From Pelagibaculum spongiae (GTDB lineage Bacteria; Pseudomonadota; Gammaproteobacteria; Enterobacterales; Pelagibaculaceae), in NCBI RefSeq assembly GCF_003097315.1, contig NZ_QDDL01000002.1:1-64000 (forward strand): a stretch of DNA of 64,000 nucleotides, given 5' to 3'. This document shows positions 1 to 8,524 of the stretch, piece after piece; position 1 is the stretch's first letter; each line of letters opens with the position of its first letter. The notes under the pieces are model-generated. The model searched no databases. It worked only from the letters and a program-made list of their open reading frames with translations, and was not told where the DNA came from. The translations under genes were made by a program, and so were the position numbers.

Positions 1-401
1 AATCAGGTGTGTTAATAGCAGTTTAATGCGGCGTTTAAGTGGTATTCTGAAAGAGGTGCTTAAATTCGGGAAAATATCAAAAAAACCTGTCAAGCGATTT
101 TTATATTAAATTGTGCTGAATGGTTACTATTTATTTTTCACTATCCAAGGGACATTGAACATAACTCGCGCTCATAGAATGTGCACTTTACCCATACTCC
201 TTATAAAAGGGAGGTATAGTGAACAGTCATTTATGACCTTTTTCGTAGAAAGTAATTTTCAAAATAAAATAAAGTGATTTTCTCTACAATAAAACCACTA
301 CCTTTCGAGGTGACTAACTTCACAATTACAACGCTTAAAGACTCACCCTCTATCTTTGCAATCTAAGCTTTTAATACAGCTAGATATGGTGAGTTAATGC
401 A
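1..401. other. Non-coding left edge and 5' leader
   Basis: No recognisable gene. The + strand frame starting at base 2 is open from the window edge to a TAA at 107-109 (35 codons, basic, ending KRFLY), so it could be the tail of a gene entering from the left, but nothing in it is recognisable. The rest is AT-rich leader DNA; its last 60 bases can fold over the ribosome binding site of the gene starting at 402 (separate entry). Confidence 0.4.
341..394 (+). promoter_or_regulatory. Leader hairpin covering the ribosome binding site of the 402 gene
   Basis: ACTCACC at 341-347 pairs with GGTGAGT at 388-394, and TATCT at 351-355 pairs with AGATA at 382-386. The closing strand contains GGTGAG, the only Shine-Dalgarno-like sequence before the GTG at 402. 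The fold would hide the binding site, so translation may be controlled by structure. This is an inference from complementarity only. Confidence 0.3.
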
Positions 402-731
402 GTGCGTAAGCCTTTTTACATTTTCCTTTACTCAACACTGATTGGATTAAGCCTGATCGCTCTGGACAACTACGGCTATCAGTTTGATCTGAATTGGCTG
501 ACTGCTTCGTGGGCAACTGCGGCTGATGAAGCAACATTATCCAGTTGGTTTGCAATCGGCTTAAGCTGGCTGCATAAGCTGGTAATTCCGGGCACCATTG
601 CATTGCTGTGGATTATCGGCCGAGATTGGTTAGAACAAGATCAGAAGCCAAAATTACGCTGCATACATAATAAACGTTATATCAAGCCACGAACTAAGTC
701 GAACGGCTCAAAAAAGAAAGATTTTTTTTGA
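402..731 (+). CDS. Small inner-membrane protein of unknown function
   Basis: A 109-residue protein I do not recognise. Residues about 4-22 form a hydrophobic segment (FYIFLYSTLIGLSLIAL) and about 60-76 a second one (LVIPGTIALLWIIG). The last 35 residues are strongly basic (KPKLR, KRYIKPR, KKKDFF). This suggests two membrane passes with a cytoplasmic positive tail. The start is GTG at 402, chosen because GGTGAG lies 8 bases upstream; the ATG at 397 is in another frame. A secreted-protein gene follows in the same direction about 80 bases on. Function cannot be inferred. Confidence 0.55.
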   Translation: MRKPFYIFLYSTLIGLSLIALDNYGYQFDLNWLTASWATAADEATLSSWFAIGLSWLHKLVIPGTIALLWIIGRDWLEQDQKPKLRCIHNKRYIKPRTKSNGSKKKDFF

Positions 732-811
732 TTCAATCATTGTCAGGTTGATCATATTTTTGCTTTGTTGGTAGAGTGACTGCAATCCAGGTCGCAACAA
801 GATCAATAACT

Positions 812-1465
812 ATGAAGTACCTGCATCAAAACACACTTGGCTTAATAGCGTTAGCCACTGTTCTCTACAGCAATCTTCTTTCTGCAGATCAAAACATTAC
901 GCCAACAAAAGCTGAACAGGCCGAAAGCTGTATCGCTGCAGATGATATTGCTGGAGCGATCTATCAGAAAACCCTGACTTCTGGCGACTCTGAACAAATA
1001 AGTTACTGGGCACTTGATGACCAGCAATGGTTTCTTGAGTTGTCAGAAAAAACCGTTCACTGGCAGCAACTCCCCAACCAGCAATTTACTCGCTCTGAAT
1101 GGTTGCTGGAGCAAAAACTGGCGATTGATTATTCACATCAGGATTTAAAACAGCTCGGGGAATTACCGCTAGCACTGCCACCTGTGTCAGTAATGCCTGA
1201 TGGTCTTCGTAAAAACCTGTTTGGCCGCAAAACCAGCAAAACCTGGAACTGTTTTCAGCTCAGCATTTATCAAGGCGCACCTACAGGACCGACGATTACT
1301 CTGGAGTGGATCGACAAGCTAAAATTGCCTCTGCGCTACTCGGTCAGCCTACAAGGTTCTGCAATGTGGTTGGAACTGTCCGAATTAATTACCAAACAAC
1401 AAGCAGAAAACCTGGCAAGTTTAGGAACAAACTTGCCGCACCAGCCTTTCAAGAAAAATAATTAA
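812..1465 (+). CDS. Hypothetical secreted/periplasmic protein
   Basis: Unrecognised protein of 217 residues from the ATG at 812. That start puts a signal peptide at the N terminus (MKYLHQNTLGLIALATVLYS, cleavage probably after LLSA). The frame is open further upstream to a GTG at 776, but that would put twelve polar residues before the signal. The mature part has two cysteines (ESCIAAD and WNCFQLS) that could form a disulphide, and no membrane segment. A strong terminator follows about 65 bases after the stop. It may be cotranscribed with the preceding small membrane protein. No function can be assigned. Confidence 0.55.
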   Translation: MKYLHQNTLGLIALATVLYSNLLSADQNITPTKAEQAESCIAADDIAGAIYQKTLTSGDSEQISYWALDDQQWFLELSEKTVHWQQLPNQQFTRSEWLLEQKLAIDYSHQDLKQLGELPLALPPVSVMPDGLRKNLFGRKTSKTWNCFQLSIYQGAPTGPTITLEWIDKLKLPLRYSVSLQGSAMWLELSELITKQQAENLASLGTNLPHQPFKKNN

Positions 1466-1530
1466 GCGAAATACATTCCATCCTTGGAGATCGTCATACC
1501 GCCGTCTAGGCTCTTTATGACATAAAAAAT

Positions 1531-1568
1531 AAAACCACCGCAATAAAAATTATTGCGGTGGTTTTGTA
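1531..1568. terminator. Bidirectional terminator
   Basis: A perfect 16-bp stem, 1531-1546 with 1550-1565, core CCACCGCAATAA, three-base loop, flanked by A and T runs so that it works on either strand. It separates the + strand gene ending at 1465 from the - strand gene ending at 1596. Confidence 0.85.
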
Positions 1569-1595
1569 AAAATCTATTCAACTATCAATTTGTTA

Positions 1596-2477
1596 TCAGG
1601 TTTGAGGATTAACCCCTTTGACTGTGCCGGTAACGCCCTGAACAGCTAGCTTGCCTGATTTATCAGACTTCACATTCAAATTACCGCGAACGTCTTGAAT
1701 CTGCACATTGCCTTTGCCATCTTTTAACTCAACATTGCCCATGATTGAGCTAAGCTGAATATCACCTGATTTATTGGTGATTTTCACTTTACCCTGAATT
1801 CTGTTGAGGGAAATATCACCCGCTTTATCAGATACGCGAACTCGACCTTCGACATCTTCAACCAGAATATTGCCTTTCTTATCGTTGATCACCAGCTCAC
1901 CACGATGCTGACTTACAGAGATATCATCTCGCTTATCATTAATTTTCAACTTGCCGCTAGTCCCGGAAATAATCAATTTACCCGAACCATCATTAACTGT
2001 AATTAACTTACCGCTACTATTGCTTAAAGTAAGATCACCAGCGCCATCAAGAATTCTGCCGCCTTTCTTCAAGCCTGCAACTTCAATATCACCGGTAGTG
2101 TCGCGGACATCTAAATAAATCCCATCAGGCATTTGAATCACCAAGTCAATTTTGGCTTTTTTATCTTTAGTTTTAATTTTCTTTAGGTAACCCGCTTTCA
2201 GGGTTAATTTCTTGCCATTTTTTTTGAGGTACTTATCCATACTTTTAGATATATACGTCTCAGCTACTGCTTTATCACCCGGGTAAGAAATTTTCAATAC
2301 AGCCGTAACCTGCGATAAGCCACTTTTGGCTTCAATTTTCAAATCACCTGGACCGGCAAAAACAATCAGCTTGGAAACACCTGATGTTGAATGAGACAGA
2401 CTTTCCTTCCACTCAACAGCATGTGCTGCAGGTACTGCCAAAGCAAAACAAAATCCTATTGCAGCCAACTTTTTCAT
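1596..2477 (-). CDS. DUF4097-type beta-repeat protein, secreted
   Basis: 293 residues with a clear signal peptide (MKKLAAIGFCFALAVPAAHA). From about residue 115 to the end the chain is made of about nine repeats of 17-19 residues following the pattern hydrophobic-x-hydrophobic-x-D-x-x-G-D/K-I, for example VRVSDKAGDISLNRIQGK. This is the signature of a DUF4097-like right-handed beta-solenoid. Residues 60-110 are lysine-rich and not repetitive. The protein is probably periplasmic or surface-exposed and lacks a lipobox. It is monocistronic, ending at a bidirectional terminator. Family members are often called putative adhesins, but no biochemical role can be read from the sequence. Confidence 0.7.
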   Translation of the reverse strand: MKKLAAIGFCFALAVPAAHAVEWKESLSHSTSGVSKLIVFAGPGDLKIEAKSGLSQVTAVLKISYPGDKAVAETYISKSMDKYLKKNGKKLTLKAGYLKKIKTKDKKAKIDLVIQMPDGIYLDVRDTTGDIEVAGLKKGGRILDGAGDLTLSNSSGKLITVNDGSGKLIISGTSGKLKINDKRDDISVSQHRGELVINDKKGNILVEDVEGRVRVSDKAGDISLNRIQGKVKITNKSGDIQLSSIMGNVELKDGKGNVQIQDVRGNLNVKSDKSGKLAVQGVTGTVKGVNPQT

Positions 2478-2817
2478 GACGAGATCCTTTTTATAATTCT
2501 TATTTATCCACAGCTACTTAAACATCCCATTCAAGTGCAGAGAGGCATGTAACTGAAAAATGTTATTTTGACAGCCTTCGGTTAAGCAATTCATTGAAAT
2601 TTCATCAAGAAAATAGCAAGCAAAGGTCTGCAGGGAACTTGCTACTCACCATTAATAAGCCTGATCAATTTCTTCCCAGCCGGAATGACATTAAGACATC
2701 ACAGTGAATCAGATACCTCACCAAAGAACCTAGCTAAGATTGTGGATATCTTCCCAATTTGGATGAGACGCGAGTACATCATGGTGAATCCGGATATCTA
2801 AGCTAAAAAGTTTTCGA
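2478..2817. other. Intergenic region with a decayed gene tail
   Basis: The 340 bases between fieF (-) and the start of the DUF4097-type gene (-). Apart from the fieF-like relic at 2731-2808 and the presumed promoter of the DUF4097-type gene, I see no gene or strong hairpin. Confidence 0.4.
2731..2808 (-). pseudogene. Relic of a second fieF C-terminus
   Basis: Read on the - strand this stretch encodes SLDIRIHHDVLASHPNWEDI followed by HNLS and a stop. The last residues of the adjacent fieF are LEVLIHHDPIHPDWEDIHQP. The match is in frame over about 20 codons, with a two-codon length difference, and ends in its own TAG. It lies directly downstream of the fieF stop. It is most simply the 3' remnant of a duplicated or recombined cation-efflux gene. 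The upstream part of such a second gene is gone. Confidence 0.6.
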
Positions 2818-3720
2818 CTAAGGTTGGTGGATATCTTCCCAGTCAGGGTGAATCGGATCGTGATGAATTAATACTTCCAGCTGTTGATCTTGATACAAAG
2901 CCTCTAATTGTTGCTTGACCTGTTTGCCGATATCGTGTGCCTGAACCAATGGCTGATTGCCATCCAGATCCAGATGCAATTGAATTTGAATCACTCCACC
3001 AGACTGGCGCGTTTTCAGGTCATGGACACCGAGAACACCAGGCACTTCCAAGCAGCGCAGCTCAATTCTTTTCACATCACCTTTAGGCAATGAATGATCC
3101 ATCAACTGCTGCAATGACTCCCAACCAATCTCTCTAGCGCCAAACAACATATATCCAGCGATACCTATCGCAAACAAACCATCTGCCAACAACCATCCTT
3201 GCTGTGCTAGGAAAATCGCCACGATAATTGCCATGTTGGAATAGAGATCTGCCCGGTAATGTAATGCATCAGCCGCAATTGCAACCGAGCGGGTTTTCCT
3301 AACCACCCAACCTTGAAATAACACGAGGCCTAAAGTACAGGTCATCGAAAAGCCCATCACCCAGAGCGCAATATCTGAGTTATCTAGCGCAACGGGCGCT
3401 TTCAAAGTTCCAATCGCATGAAATACCAGGAACAATGCCGCACCGGCTATAAAGGCAGATTGAACCAAACCAGCTAACTGCTCTGCTTTACCGTGGCCAA
3501 AAGGGTGATTTTCATCCGCCGGTTCACTGGCCACTTTCACCGCCAGCAAGTTAACCAGTGATGCACCTATATCAAGCATCGAGTCCATTAAACTGGCAAG
3601 CAGACTCACCGAGCCACTGACCCACCAAGCTGCCAGTTTGGCCAAAATTAGAACAGCAGCAACCACTACCGAAGCGGTAGCGGCTTGAGAGATCAAACGA
3701 TTGCGAGCAACTTGCGTCAT
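2818..3720 (-). CDS. fieF: Cation diffusion facilitator, FieF-type Fe/Zn efflux pump
   Basis: 300 residues, the normal size for FieF/YiiP, an inner-membrane homodimer that exports Fe2+/Zn2+ in exchange for protons. Six membrane segments can be traced. The metal-site aspartates are visible in LMDSMLDIGAS (helix 2) and the His/Asp pair in ALHYRADLYSN (helix 5). HPFGHGKAEQLAGL is the conserved cytoplasmic loop. The C-terminal third is the cytoplasmic alpha/beta domain (HDLKTRQSGG, DLDGNQPLVQAHDIG). The gene is monocistronic and diverges from murI. A degenerate second copy of its last codons follows the stop. Confidence 0.92.
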   Translation of the reverse strand: MTQVARNRLISQAATASVVVAAVLILAKLAAWWVSGSVSLLASLMDSMLDIGASLVNLLAVKVASEPADENHPFGHGKAEQLAGLVQSAFIAGAALFLVFHAIGTLKAPVALDNSDIALWVMGFSMTCTLGLVLFQGWVVRKTRSVAIAADALHYRADLYSNMAIIVAIFLAQQGWLLADGLFAIGIAGYMLFGAREIGWESLQQLMDHSLPKGDVKRIELRCLEVPGVLGVHDLKTRQSGGVIQIQLHLDLDGNQPLVQAHDIGKQVKQQLEALYQDQQLEVLIHHDPIHPDWEDIHQP

Positions 3721-3909
3721 AAATGCTTAAATACAGAACGGAATAGCTTCCATTGTAGAGTGACCGGCAAGCACTGACTATGTCAGTTATCGGCTTAATT
3801 CAGCTTATTTGTAACAAATCACGATCAATCGGATGAACTGGTGTAAAATGATCAAACTTTATTTGCGCCTTCAGGCAAATATTGAACCTTCAATTTCATT
3901 GATGAGCAT

Positions 3910-4710
3910 ATGAGTATTCTGATTTTTGATTCAGGCGTTGGCGGTTTCAGCGTATGTCAGGCAATAAGCAAGACACTCCCTAAGCTAACGCTTCACTATT
4001 GCATGGATAATCAGCTGTTGCCCTATGGAGAGCAGCCGTCACAAATTATTATTCAGCGAGTTAGCCAACTGGCAAATAAACTGGTGGCAAAGTTAAAGCC
4101 TCGGTTACTGGTAATTGCTTGCAATACCGCTAGCACTATTGTGCTGCCAACATTACGCACGCAATTAAACATTCCGGTTGTCGGTGTTGTACCGGCGGTA
4201 AAGCCTGCCGCTGAAAATTCAAAAAATAATCATATTGCACTGCTTGCCACGCCAGCCACAGTTACCCGCCAATATACTGAAACTTTAATTAATGATTATG
4301 CAAAAAACTGTAGGGTTGATTTAATCGGATCCACTCGATTAGTAGAACAAGCAGAAAACTTATTGCGCGGAAAAAATATCGACTTAAAAATACTCAGAGA
4401 TGAATTACAAGTAATTCATCAGAATGCAACCACCCCCGACCAACTGGTTCTTGGCTGCACCCACTTCCCGTTACTTGCTGAATATATACAACAAGTGCTG
4501 CCACAAGGTACACGTTTGCTGGATTCTGGCAATGCAATTGCCAGAAGAGTTGACTATTTATTACAACAAAACCCGCTATTTCATAAAAATAGCAATCAGC
4601 AGAAACAACCAGCACAATTTTTCTTTACTGGTGAACAAGTGAGTATTGCTGGTTTGGAAAAATTTCTCTGGGATAATAATTACCAGCAGATTCATCAGGT
4701 AATTATTTAA
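3910..4710 (+). CDS. murI: Glutamate racemase
   Basis: 266 residues. Converts L-glutamate to D-glutamate for peptidoglycan synthesis in the cytoplasm. The N terminus ILIFDSGVGGFSV is the family substrate loop. The two catalytic cysteines are in ACNTAST (about residue 74) and LGCTHFPLL (about residue 182). Length is normal. The start ATG at 3910 follows a four-codon out-of-frame ATG-stop (3902-3913) that overlaps it. The gene stands alone, divergent from fieF. Confidence 0.95.
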   Translation: MSILIFDSGVGGFSVCQAISKTLPKLTLHYCMDNQLLPYGEQPSQIIIQRVSQLANKLVAKLKPRLLVIACNTASTIVLPTLRTQLNIPVVGVVPAVKPAAENSKNNHIALLATPATVTRQYTETLINDYAKNCRVDLIGSTRLVEQAENLLRGKNIDLKILRDELQVIHQNATTPDQLVLGCTHFPLLAEYIQQVLPQGTRLLDSGNAIARRVDYLLQQNPLFHKNSNQQKQPAQFFFTGEQVSIAGLEKFLWDNNYQQIHQVII

Positions 4711-4859
4711 AAATTCGAGCCAACTTGCTGGCAGATAATTGACTCTTGCATTGTCTACATTCTTCACATCCATGTGAGCTCCCTTTTCAATATACAGCGG
4801 CTCTGATTTTTTGAGCCACTGCTTTAGCATCAATTATCAAATGTCATTTAATTTAGTCA
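4711..4859. other. Gap with a possible ankyrin-like fragment on the - strand
   Basis: Between murI (+) and the AraC regulator (-). The - strand frame from 4833 reads LYIEKGAHMDVKNVDNARVN, which resembles the loop-helix part of an ankyrin repeat, then runs into antisense murI sequence. There is no complete gene here; if real it is a fragment of one. Confidence 0.25.
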
Positions 4860-5762
4860 TTAATTAACAGCCAGATTAAAAGTCACATCGAAAACCCCAT
4901 CAGAACTGGCTGAATGATAAAATTCAAAGCATGGGCCATTATCTGAAATCTGCATGCTTTGCTCCATTGCTCCAGCTACTACTTCGTTCCAAGATTTTTT
5001 GAACTGAGATTTATCGGTAATCGTTCGACGAATCTGGGCATATTTACCTGCAGGAATCGTTTGAATCAATACATCACCTTGTGCATTCACTTCTGGCCCC
5101 ACAGTAATACAAACATCTGTACGGCATTTTTCTGCCGGAGTAATTTCCGGGTTGTCCCAACAAATACTTAAAATTGATTGGGTTTCTAATAATCCTTGCG
5201 GGACAGCCCAAGCCATTAATTTGCCATAGGCAGCTTCTTCAACCGTTCCATATGCGCCAATTGCTCGAATATAAGCGACACGCTGCTCAGAAAGTTCTGC
5301 GGTAATTAAATCCATGATCTTCTCCTGTTGATTAGCTACAGGGCGATAATAGTCAGGATAAGCGAACGGGGCGTTTCCATTCTTGCTGTTCTTGCGCAGC
5401 AGTAGATTTAATTGTTGAAAATCCTCGCATTGCCTTATCTGACTTGGCGTGAAGCCAAATTGCTTTTGAAAAACCTTGGAAAAATTTTGTGAACTAGAAA
5501 AACCTGCTGCGATCGCGATATCTGTTATCGACTTATGTTTACAAGAAAAAATATTGTGGACTGCTTTTTCTAACCGAATTCGCCGTATATAACTAGCAAC
5601 ACTTTCACCTGAAATAATTTTAAAGATACGATGGAAGTGAAACTTTGAAATGAAAACCTTACTGGCGACCACTTCGAGATTCAGTGGTTGCTCTAAATTC
5701 TGTTCTATATATTGCATCGCCTGCCAAACTTTTTTCTGGTAAGGCTTAATAGGGTCCGTCAT
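4860..5762 (-). CDS. AraC-family regulator with GyrI-like effector domain
   Basis: 300 residues. An N-terminal AraC/XylS DNA-binding domain (about residues 8-110) has both helix-turn-helix units: LNLEVVASKVFISKFHFHRIF and ITDIAIAAGFSSSQNFSKVF, followed by FGFTPSQIR. Residues about 138-300 form a GyrI-like (Rob C-terminal type) ligand-binding domain (AELSEQRVAYIRAIGAYGTV ... FEFYHSASSDGVFDVTFNLA). This HTH-first order is that of Rob-like activators that sense drugs or other small molecules. It diverges from the accessory operon starting at 6086 with 323 bases between them, so it could control that operon, but that is unproven. Confidence 0.85.
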   Translation of the reverse strand: MTDPIKPYQKKVWQAMQYIEQNLEQPLNLEVVASKVFISKFHFHRIFKIISGESVASYIRRIRLEKAVHNIFSCKHKSITDIAIAAGFSSSQNFSKVFQKQFGFTPSQIRQCEDFQQLNLLLRKNSKNGNAPFAYPDYYRPVANQQEKIMDLITAELSEQRVAYIRAIGAYGTVEEAAYGKLMAWAVPQGLLETQSILSICWDNPEITPAEKCRTDVCITVGPEVNAQGDVLIQTIPAGKYAQIRRTITDKSQFKKSWNEVVAGAMEQSMQISDNGPCFEFYHSASSDGVFDVTFNLAVN

Positions 5763-6085
5763 TGGATTTAGTTATCTCAAATCTGTACGTTTTAGCTACA
5801 AAAAAACAATAAACTCAAAAAGCATAGGTAGCAAGGAGAAATCGGCACTTGCACTATGCCGCACCTTAATAGTGATATTTTCATATCGTCTCAACAGTTA
5901 TTCATTCGAAAAACACACACAAAACTTTAAATTAATATCTAAATTAACAAACAATTAATTGAAAACAAAACTAAGTACTTTAAACGCAATGAATGAGAAT
6001 CTTTCATCAACAGTTGAGAAAAGCTCGGTTTATATATTCTCAAATCTATGGCCTGCTGTTAGTGCCATAGAAATAAGAGATCAAT
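5763..6085. other. Divergent promoter region upstream of the accessory operon
   Basis: 323 AT-rich bases between the AraC/GyrI regulator (-) and the DUF1989 gene (+). Promoters for both must lie here, but no convincing -35/-10 pair or operator could be singled out. I see no gene. It appears to be the left border of the AT-rich accessory block. Confidence 0.4.
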
Positions 6086-6772
6086 ATGAAGACGTTCAAC
6101 CCCGCAAAGCCTGACGGCGAAAACGAAACGCTCACCATAGCACTACCTGATAGCGGTACACCAACGCTCGGGAATACTTATCAAGTACCAGCTAGGTGCG
6201 GCATAGCCGTAAAAATGACTGCTGGGCAATCTATCAAAATCACCAACCCTTCGGGTCATCAGGTATGTGACTTCTGGGCATTTTACCAGCACGATTTAAA
6301 TGAATATTTGTCAATGGAGCACCTTCGAACTTCACTTGGAAAAATCATTCCAGTGCCGGGCGATGCTATTGTCTCAAATATGAGAAGGCCTCTTCTTACT
6401 TTTCTGGTTGACTCATCTCCAGGCATTCACGATACATTAATTGCTGCTTGTGACCATCAAAGATATCAGCAACTTGGGTGTAATGATTATCATGATAATT
6501 GCACCGATAATTTGCGAATGGCACTCCTTGCCATTGGTTGTCAGGCGCCTGCAATACCCTCTCCTTTCAATCTATGGATGAATGTACCTGTCGATGCCAG
6601 CGGCAATACTAGTTTTGAAGCACCGTTATGTTCAGCCGGAGACTACGTCGTATTTAAAGCCGAATATGATGTAATTATTGTATTGTCAGCTTGCCCTCAG
6701 GATATCACTCCTGTAAATGGCGCAAATTGCCAACCTGCACCCGTCGACTTCATGATTTTTATCGACGATTAA
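6086..6772 (+). CDS. DUF1989 / urea carboxylase-associated family protein
   Basis: 228 residues. Family blocks are clear: GIAVKMTAGQSIKITNPSGH (about 39-58), DSSPGIHDTLIAACD then RYQQLGCNDYHDNC, and PSPFNLWMNVPV. DUF1989 proteins are usually encoded next to urea carboxylase, amidases or aminomethyltransferase-like proteins; their chemistry is poorly known. Conserved cysteines and histidines in HDNC and AACD could bind metal. It is the first gene of a co-directional block with a PuuE-like deacetylase 20 bases after its stop, suggesting a joint role in breaking down a urea- or ureide-type compound. That role is inferred from context. Confidence 0.8.
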   Translation: MKTFNPAKPDGENETLTIALPDSGTPTLGNTYQVPARCGIAVKMTAGQSIKITNPSGHQVCDFWAFYQHDLNEYLSMEHLRTSLGKIIPVPGDAIVSNMRRPLLTFLVDSSPGIHDTLIAACDHQRYQQLGCNDYHDNCTDNLRMALLAIGCQAPAIPSPFNLWMNVPVDASGNTSFEAPLCSAGDYVVFKAEYDVIIVLSACPQDITPVNGANCQPAPVDFMIFIDD

Positions 6773-6792
6773 CAAAAAATAAGGAGCACCTC

Positions 6793-7686
6793 TTGATAAA
6801 AAACCCTATTCAATGGCCCAACGGTGCTAAATGCGCATGTGCAATAACATTCGATATTGACGCCGATAGCCTCATCCACATATCTAAACCTACTGATGGC
6901 CATAATCGACTATACCCAATTTCAATGGGTAAATATGGCCCGGAAGTAGCGATACCCAGGATTTTAGAGACATTTAAAAAACTCGGTATTAAGCAAACAT
7001 TTTTTGCTCCAGGCTGGGTGATTGAACAGTATCCACAAGCCATGGAATCAATTATGGAAGGAGGGCATGAAATAGCACACCATGGCTATTTACATGAAGA
7101 CCCCACTGGACATGGCCCTGACGAACAAAGATATTGGTTTGAAAGAGCAATCGAGTCTCACCAGAAAGTACTCGGGCAAAAACCTAAGGGCTACCGAGCA
7201 CCTGTTTACAATGTAAACCCAACTGTAATTGATCTTTTGAATGAACACGATTTTTTATATGAAAGCTCTCTAATGGGCGATGATATTCCATATATTTTAC
7301 AATCCGGTCAAAAGAAACTAGTAGAAATGCCGGTACACTGGGGCAATGATGACTGGCCTCCTTTTGCTCACTATCCAGAAATTGGCTACATGATGCCTGT
7401 ATCTTCACCTAGCCAAGGGCTTGATACATTTTGGCAAGAATTTGAAGCACAATATGCTAATAATGGGTTTTGGATGTCAATCTGGCACCCCTTTTTAACA
7501 GGCCGTCTTGCACGATGGCACCAAGTAGAAAAGTGGCTAGAATCAACCCTTGAAAATAATAATGTGTGGTTCGCTACGCTTTCTGAAATCGCACAACATG
7601 TAAAAAAAGAATCTGAAAAAGAAAACAATTTAATACGGGTTGACCATCTTCCATATTATCAGCGCCCGGTAAAATTAAATCGATGA
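6793..7686 (+). CDS. Polysaccharide deacetylase-family (PuuE-like) hydrolase
   Basis: 297 residues from a TTG at 6793, chosen because AAGGAG lies six bases before it; the open frame runs further upstream but inside the preceding gene. NodB-fold motifs are present: metal Asp in ITFDIDADS, the HxxxH metal ligands in HHGYLH, GYRAPVYNVN, and IWHPFLTGRLARW near the end. The subgroup matches peptidoglycan/allantoinase PuuE-like proteins, which hydrolyse C-N bonds in small cyclic ureides as well as deacetylating sugars. The neighbouring DUF1989 and amidase genes favour a small-molecule amide substrate. It is cytoplasmic, with no signal peptide. Confidence 0.82.
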   Translation: MIKNPIQWPNGAKCACAITFDIDADSLIHISKPTDGHNRLYPISMGKYGPEVAIPRILETFKKLGIKQTFFAPGWVIEQYPQAMESIMEGGHEIAHHGYLHEDPTGHGPDEQRYWFERAIESHQKVLGQKPKGYRAPVYNVNPTVIDLLNEHDFLYESSLMGDDIPYILQSGQKKLVEMPVHWGNDDWPPFAHYPEIGYMMPVSSPSQGLDTFWQEFEAQYANNGFWMSIWHPFLTGRLARWHQVEKWLESTLENNNVWFATLSEIAQHVKKESEKENNLIRVDHLPYYQRPVKLNR

Positions 7687-7743
7687 TTTCAGACTTTAAA
7701 ACTTATAGCCAACCTATTTAAAATAACCTTACAGGACAAAGAC

Positions 7744-8406
7744 ATGGGTAAACCAATTAATATTTTAGCGATTAATTCCAGCGCGAGAAAAAATAGATCA
7801 ATCACAAGGGAGATGGTTGATTTATTTTTAGAACAGGTAAATTCTAAAACACAAACAAACATAGTCAACAGAGATGTTGGCATGTCTCCACCAAGCTTTA
7901 TTAATGAGAACTGGATTGCGGCAGCATTCACTGACAAAGATGCGTTAACTCAAGAGCAAAAAGAAATACTTTCCGAGTCTGACTCCTTAATAAATGAAAT
8001 TAAATCAGCTGATATTATAGTCATCGGCGCTCCTATGTATAACTATTCCATGCCTGCTAGCTTGAAAGCATGGTTCGATCAAATCGCTCGTGTTGGCCTT
8101 ACTTTTTCATTTGATCTCTCAAGGGGTGACCAACCTATCGAACCCATTTTAATTGGAAAGCAATTGGTTGTCTTATCTTCTCGTGGTGAATTTGATTTCG
8201 CGATAGGAAAACAAAGAGCACACTTGAATGGACTTGACCCAGCATTAAGCGCCTGCGCACATTACCTCGGCGCTAGCGCTAATGAAATGAAATCTGCCAT
8301 TGTTGAATATGAAGAATTTAAAGATCACCGGTGGGAAACTTCTGTTAAAAATGCAAAAAAAGAGATAAAAGCAATTGCAGAAAATCTAGTTGTTTCATCG
8401 AGATAA
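7744..8406 (+). CDS. NAD(P)H-dependent FMN oxidoreductase, AzoR-like
   Basis: 220 residues with a flavodoxin-like fold. The N-terminal INSSARKNRSITREM is the FMN phosphate-binding loop, and GAPMYNYSMPASLKAWFDQIARVGLTF is the strongly conserved FMN-binding block of AzoR-type NADH:quinone/azo reductases. Length is typical. AGGACAAAGAC precedes the ATG at 7744. In the operon it would provide a reduction step or quinone detoxification. The preferred substrate cannot be told from sequence. Confidence 0.85.
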   Translation: MGKPINILAINSSARKNRSITREMVDLFLEQVNSKTQTNIVNRDVGMSPPSFINENWIAAAFTDKDALTQEQKEILSESDSLINEIKSADIIVIGAPMYNYSMPASLKAWFDQIARVGLTFSFDLSRGDQPIEPILIGKQLVVLSSRGEFDFAIGKQRAHLNGLDPALSACAHYLGASANEMKSAIVEYEEFKDHRWETSVKNAKKEIKAIAENLVVSSR

Positions 8407-8524
8407 TCACTTAGTCGATCTAACTACAACAAAAGCAATTCATATTAAAGTCAGAAACATTCCTATGCTCTAATGAAAATTTATGGCGTAGGGATGCCTA
8501 TTAAATACTATGGCGAATTAAATA

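Noticed and set aside
3902-3913. Four-codon ATG-to-stop frame overlapping the murI start
   Set aside because: Likely chance; no evidence that it is a regulatory leader peptide.
4711-4833. Ankyrin-like stretch on the - strand downstream of murI
   Set aside because: Only about 30 residues resemble one repeat; the frame then runs into antisense murI. Kept as a note, not called a pseudogene.
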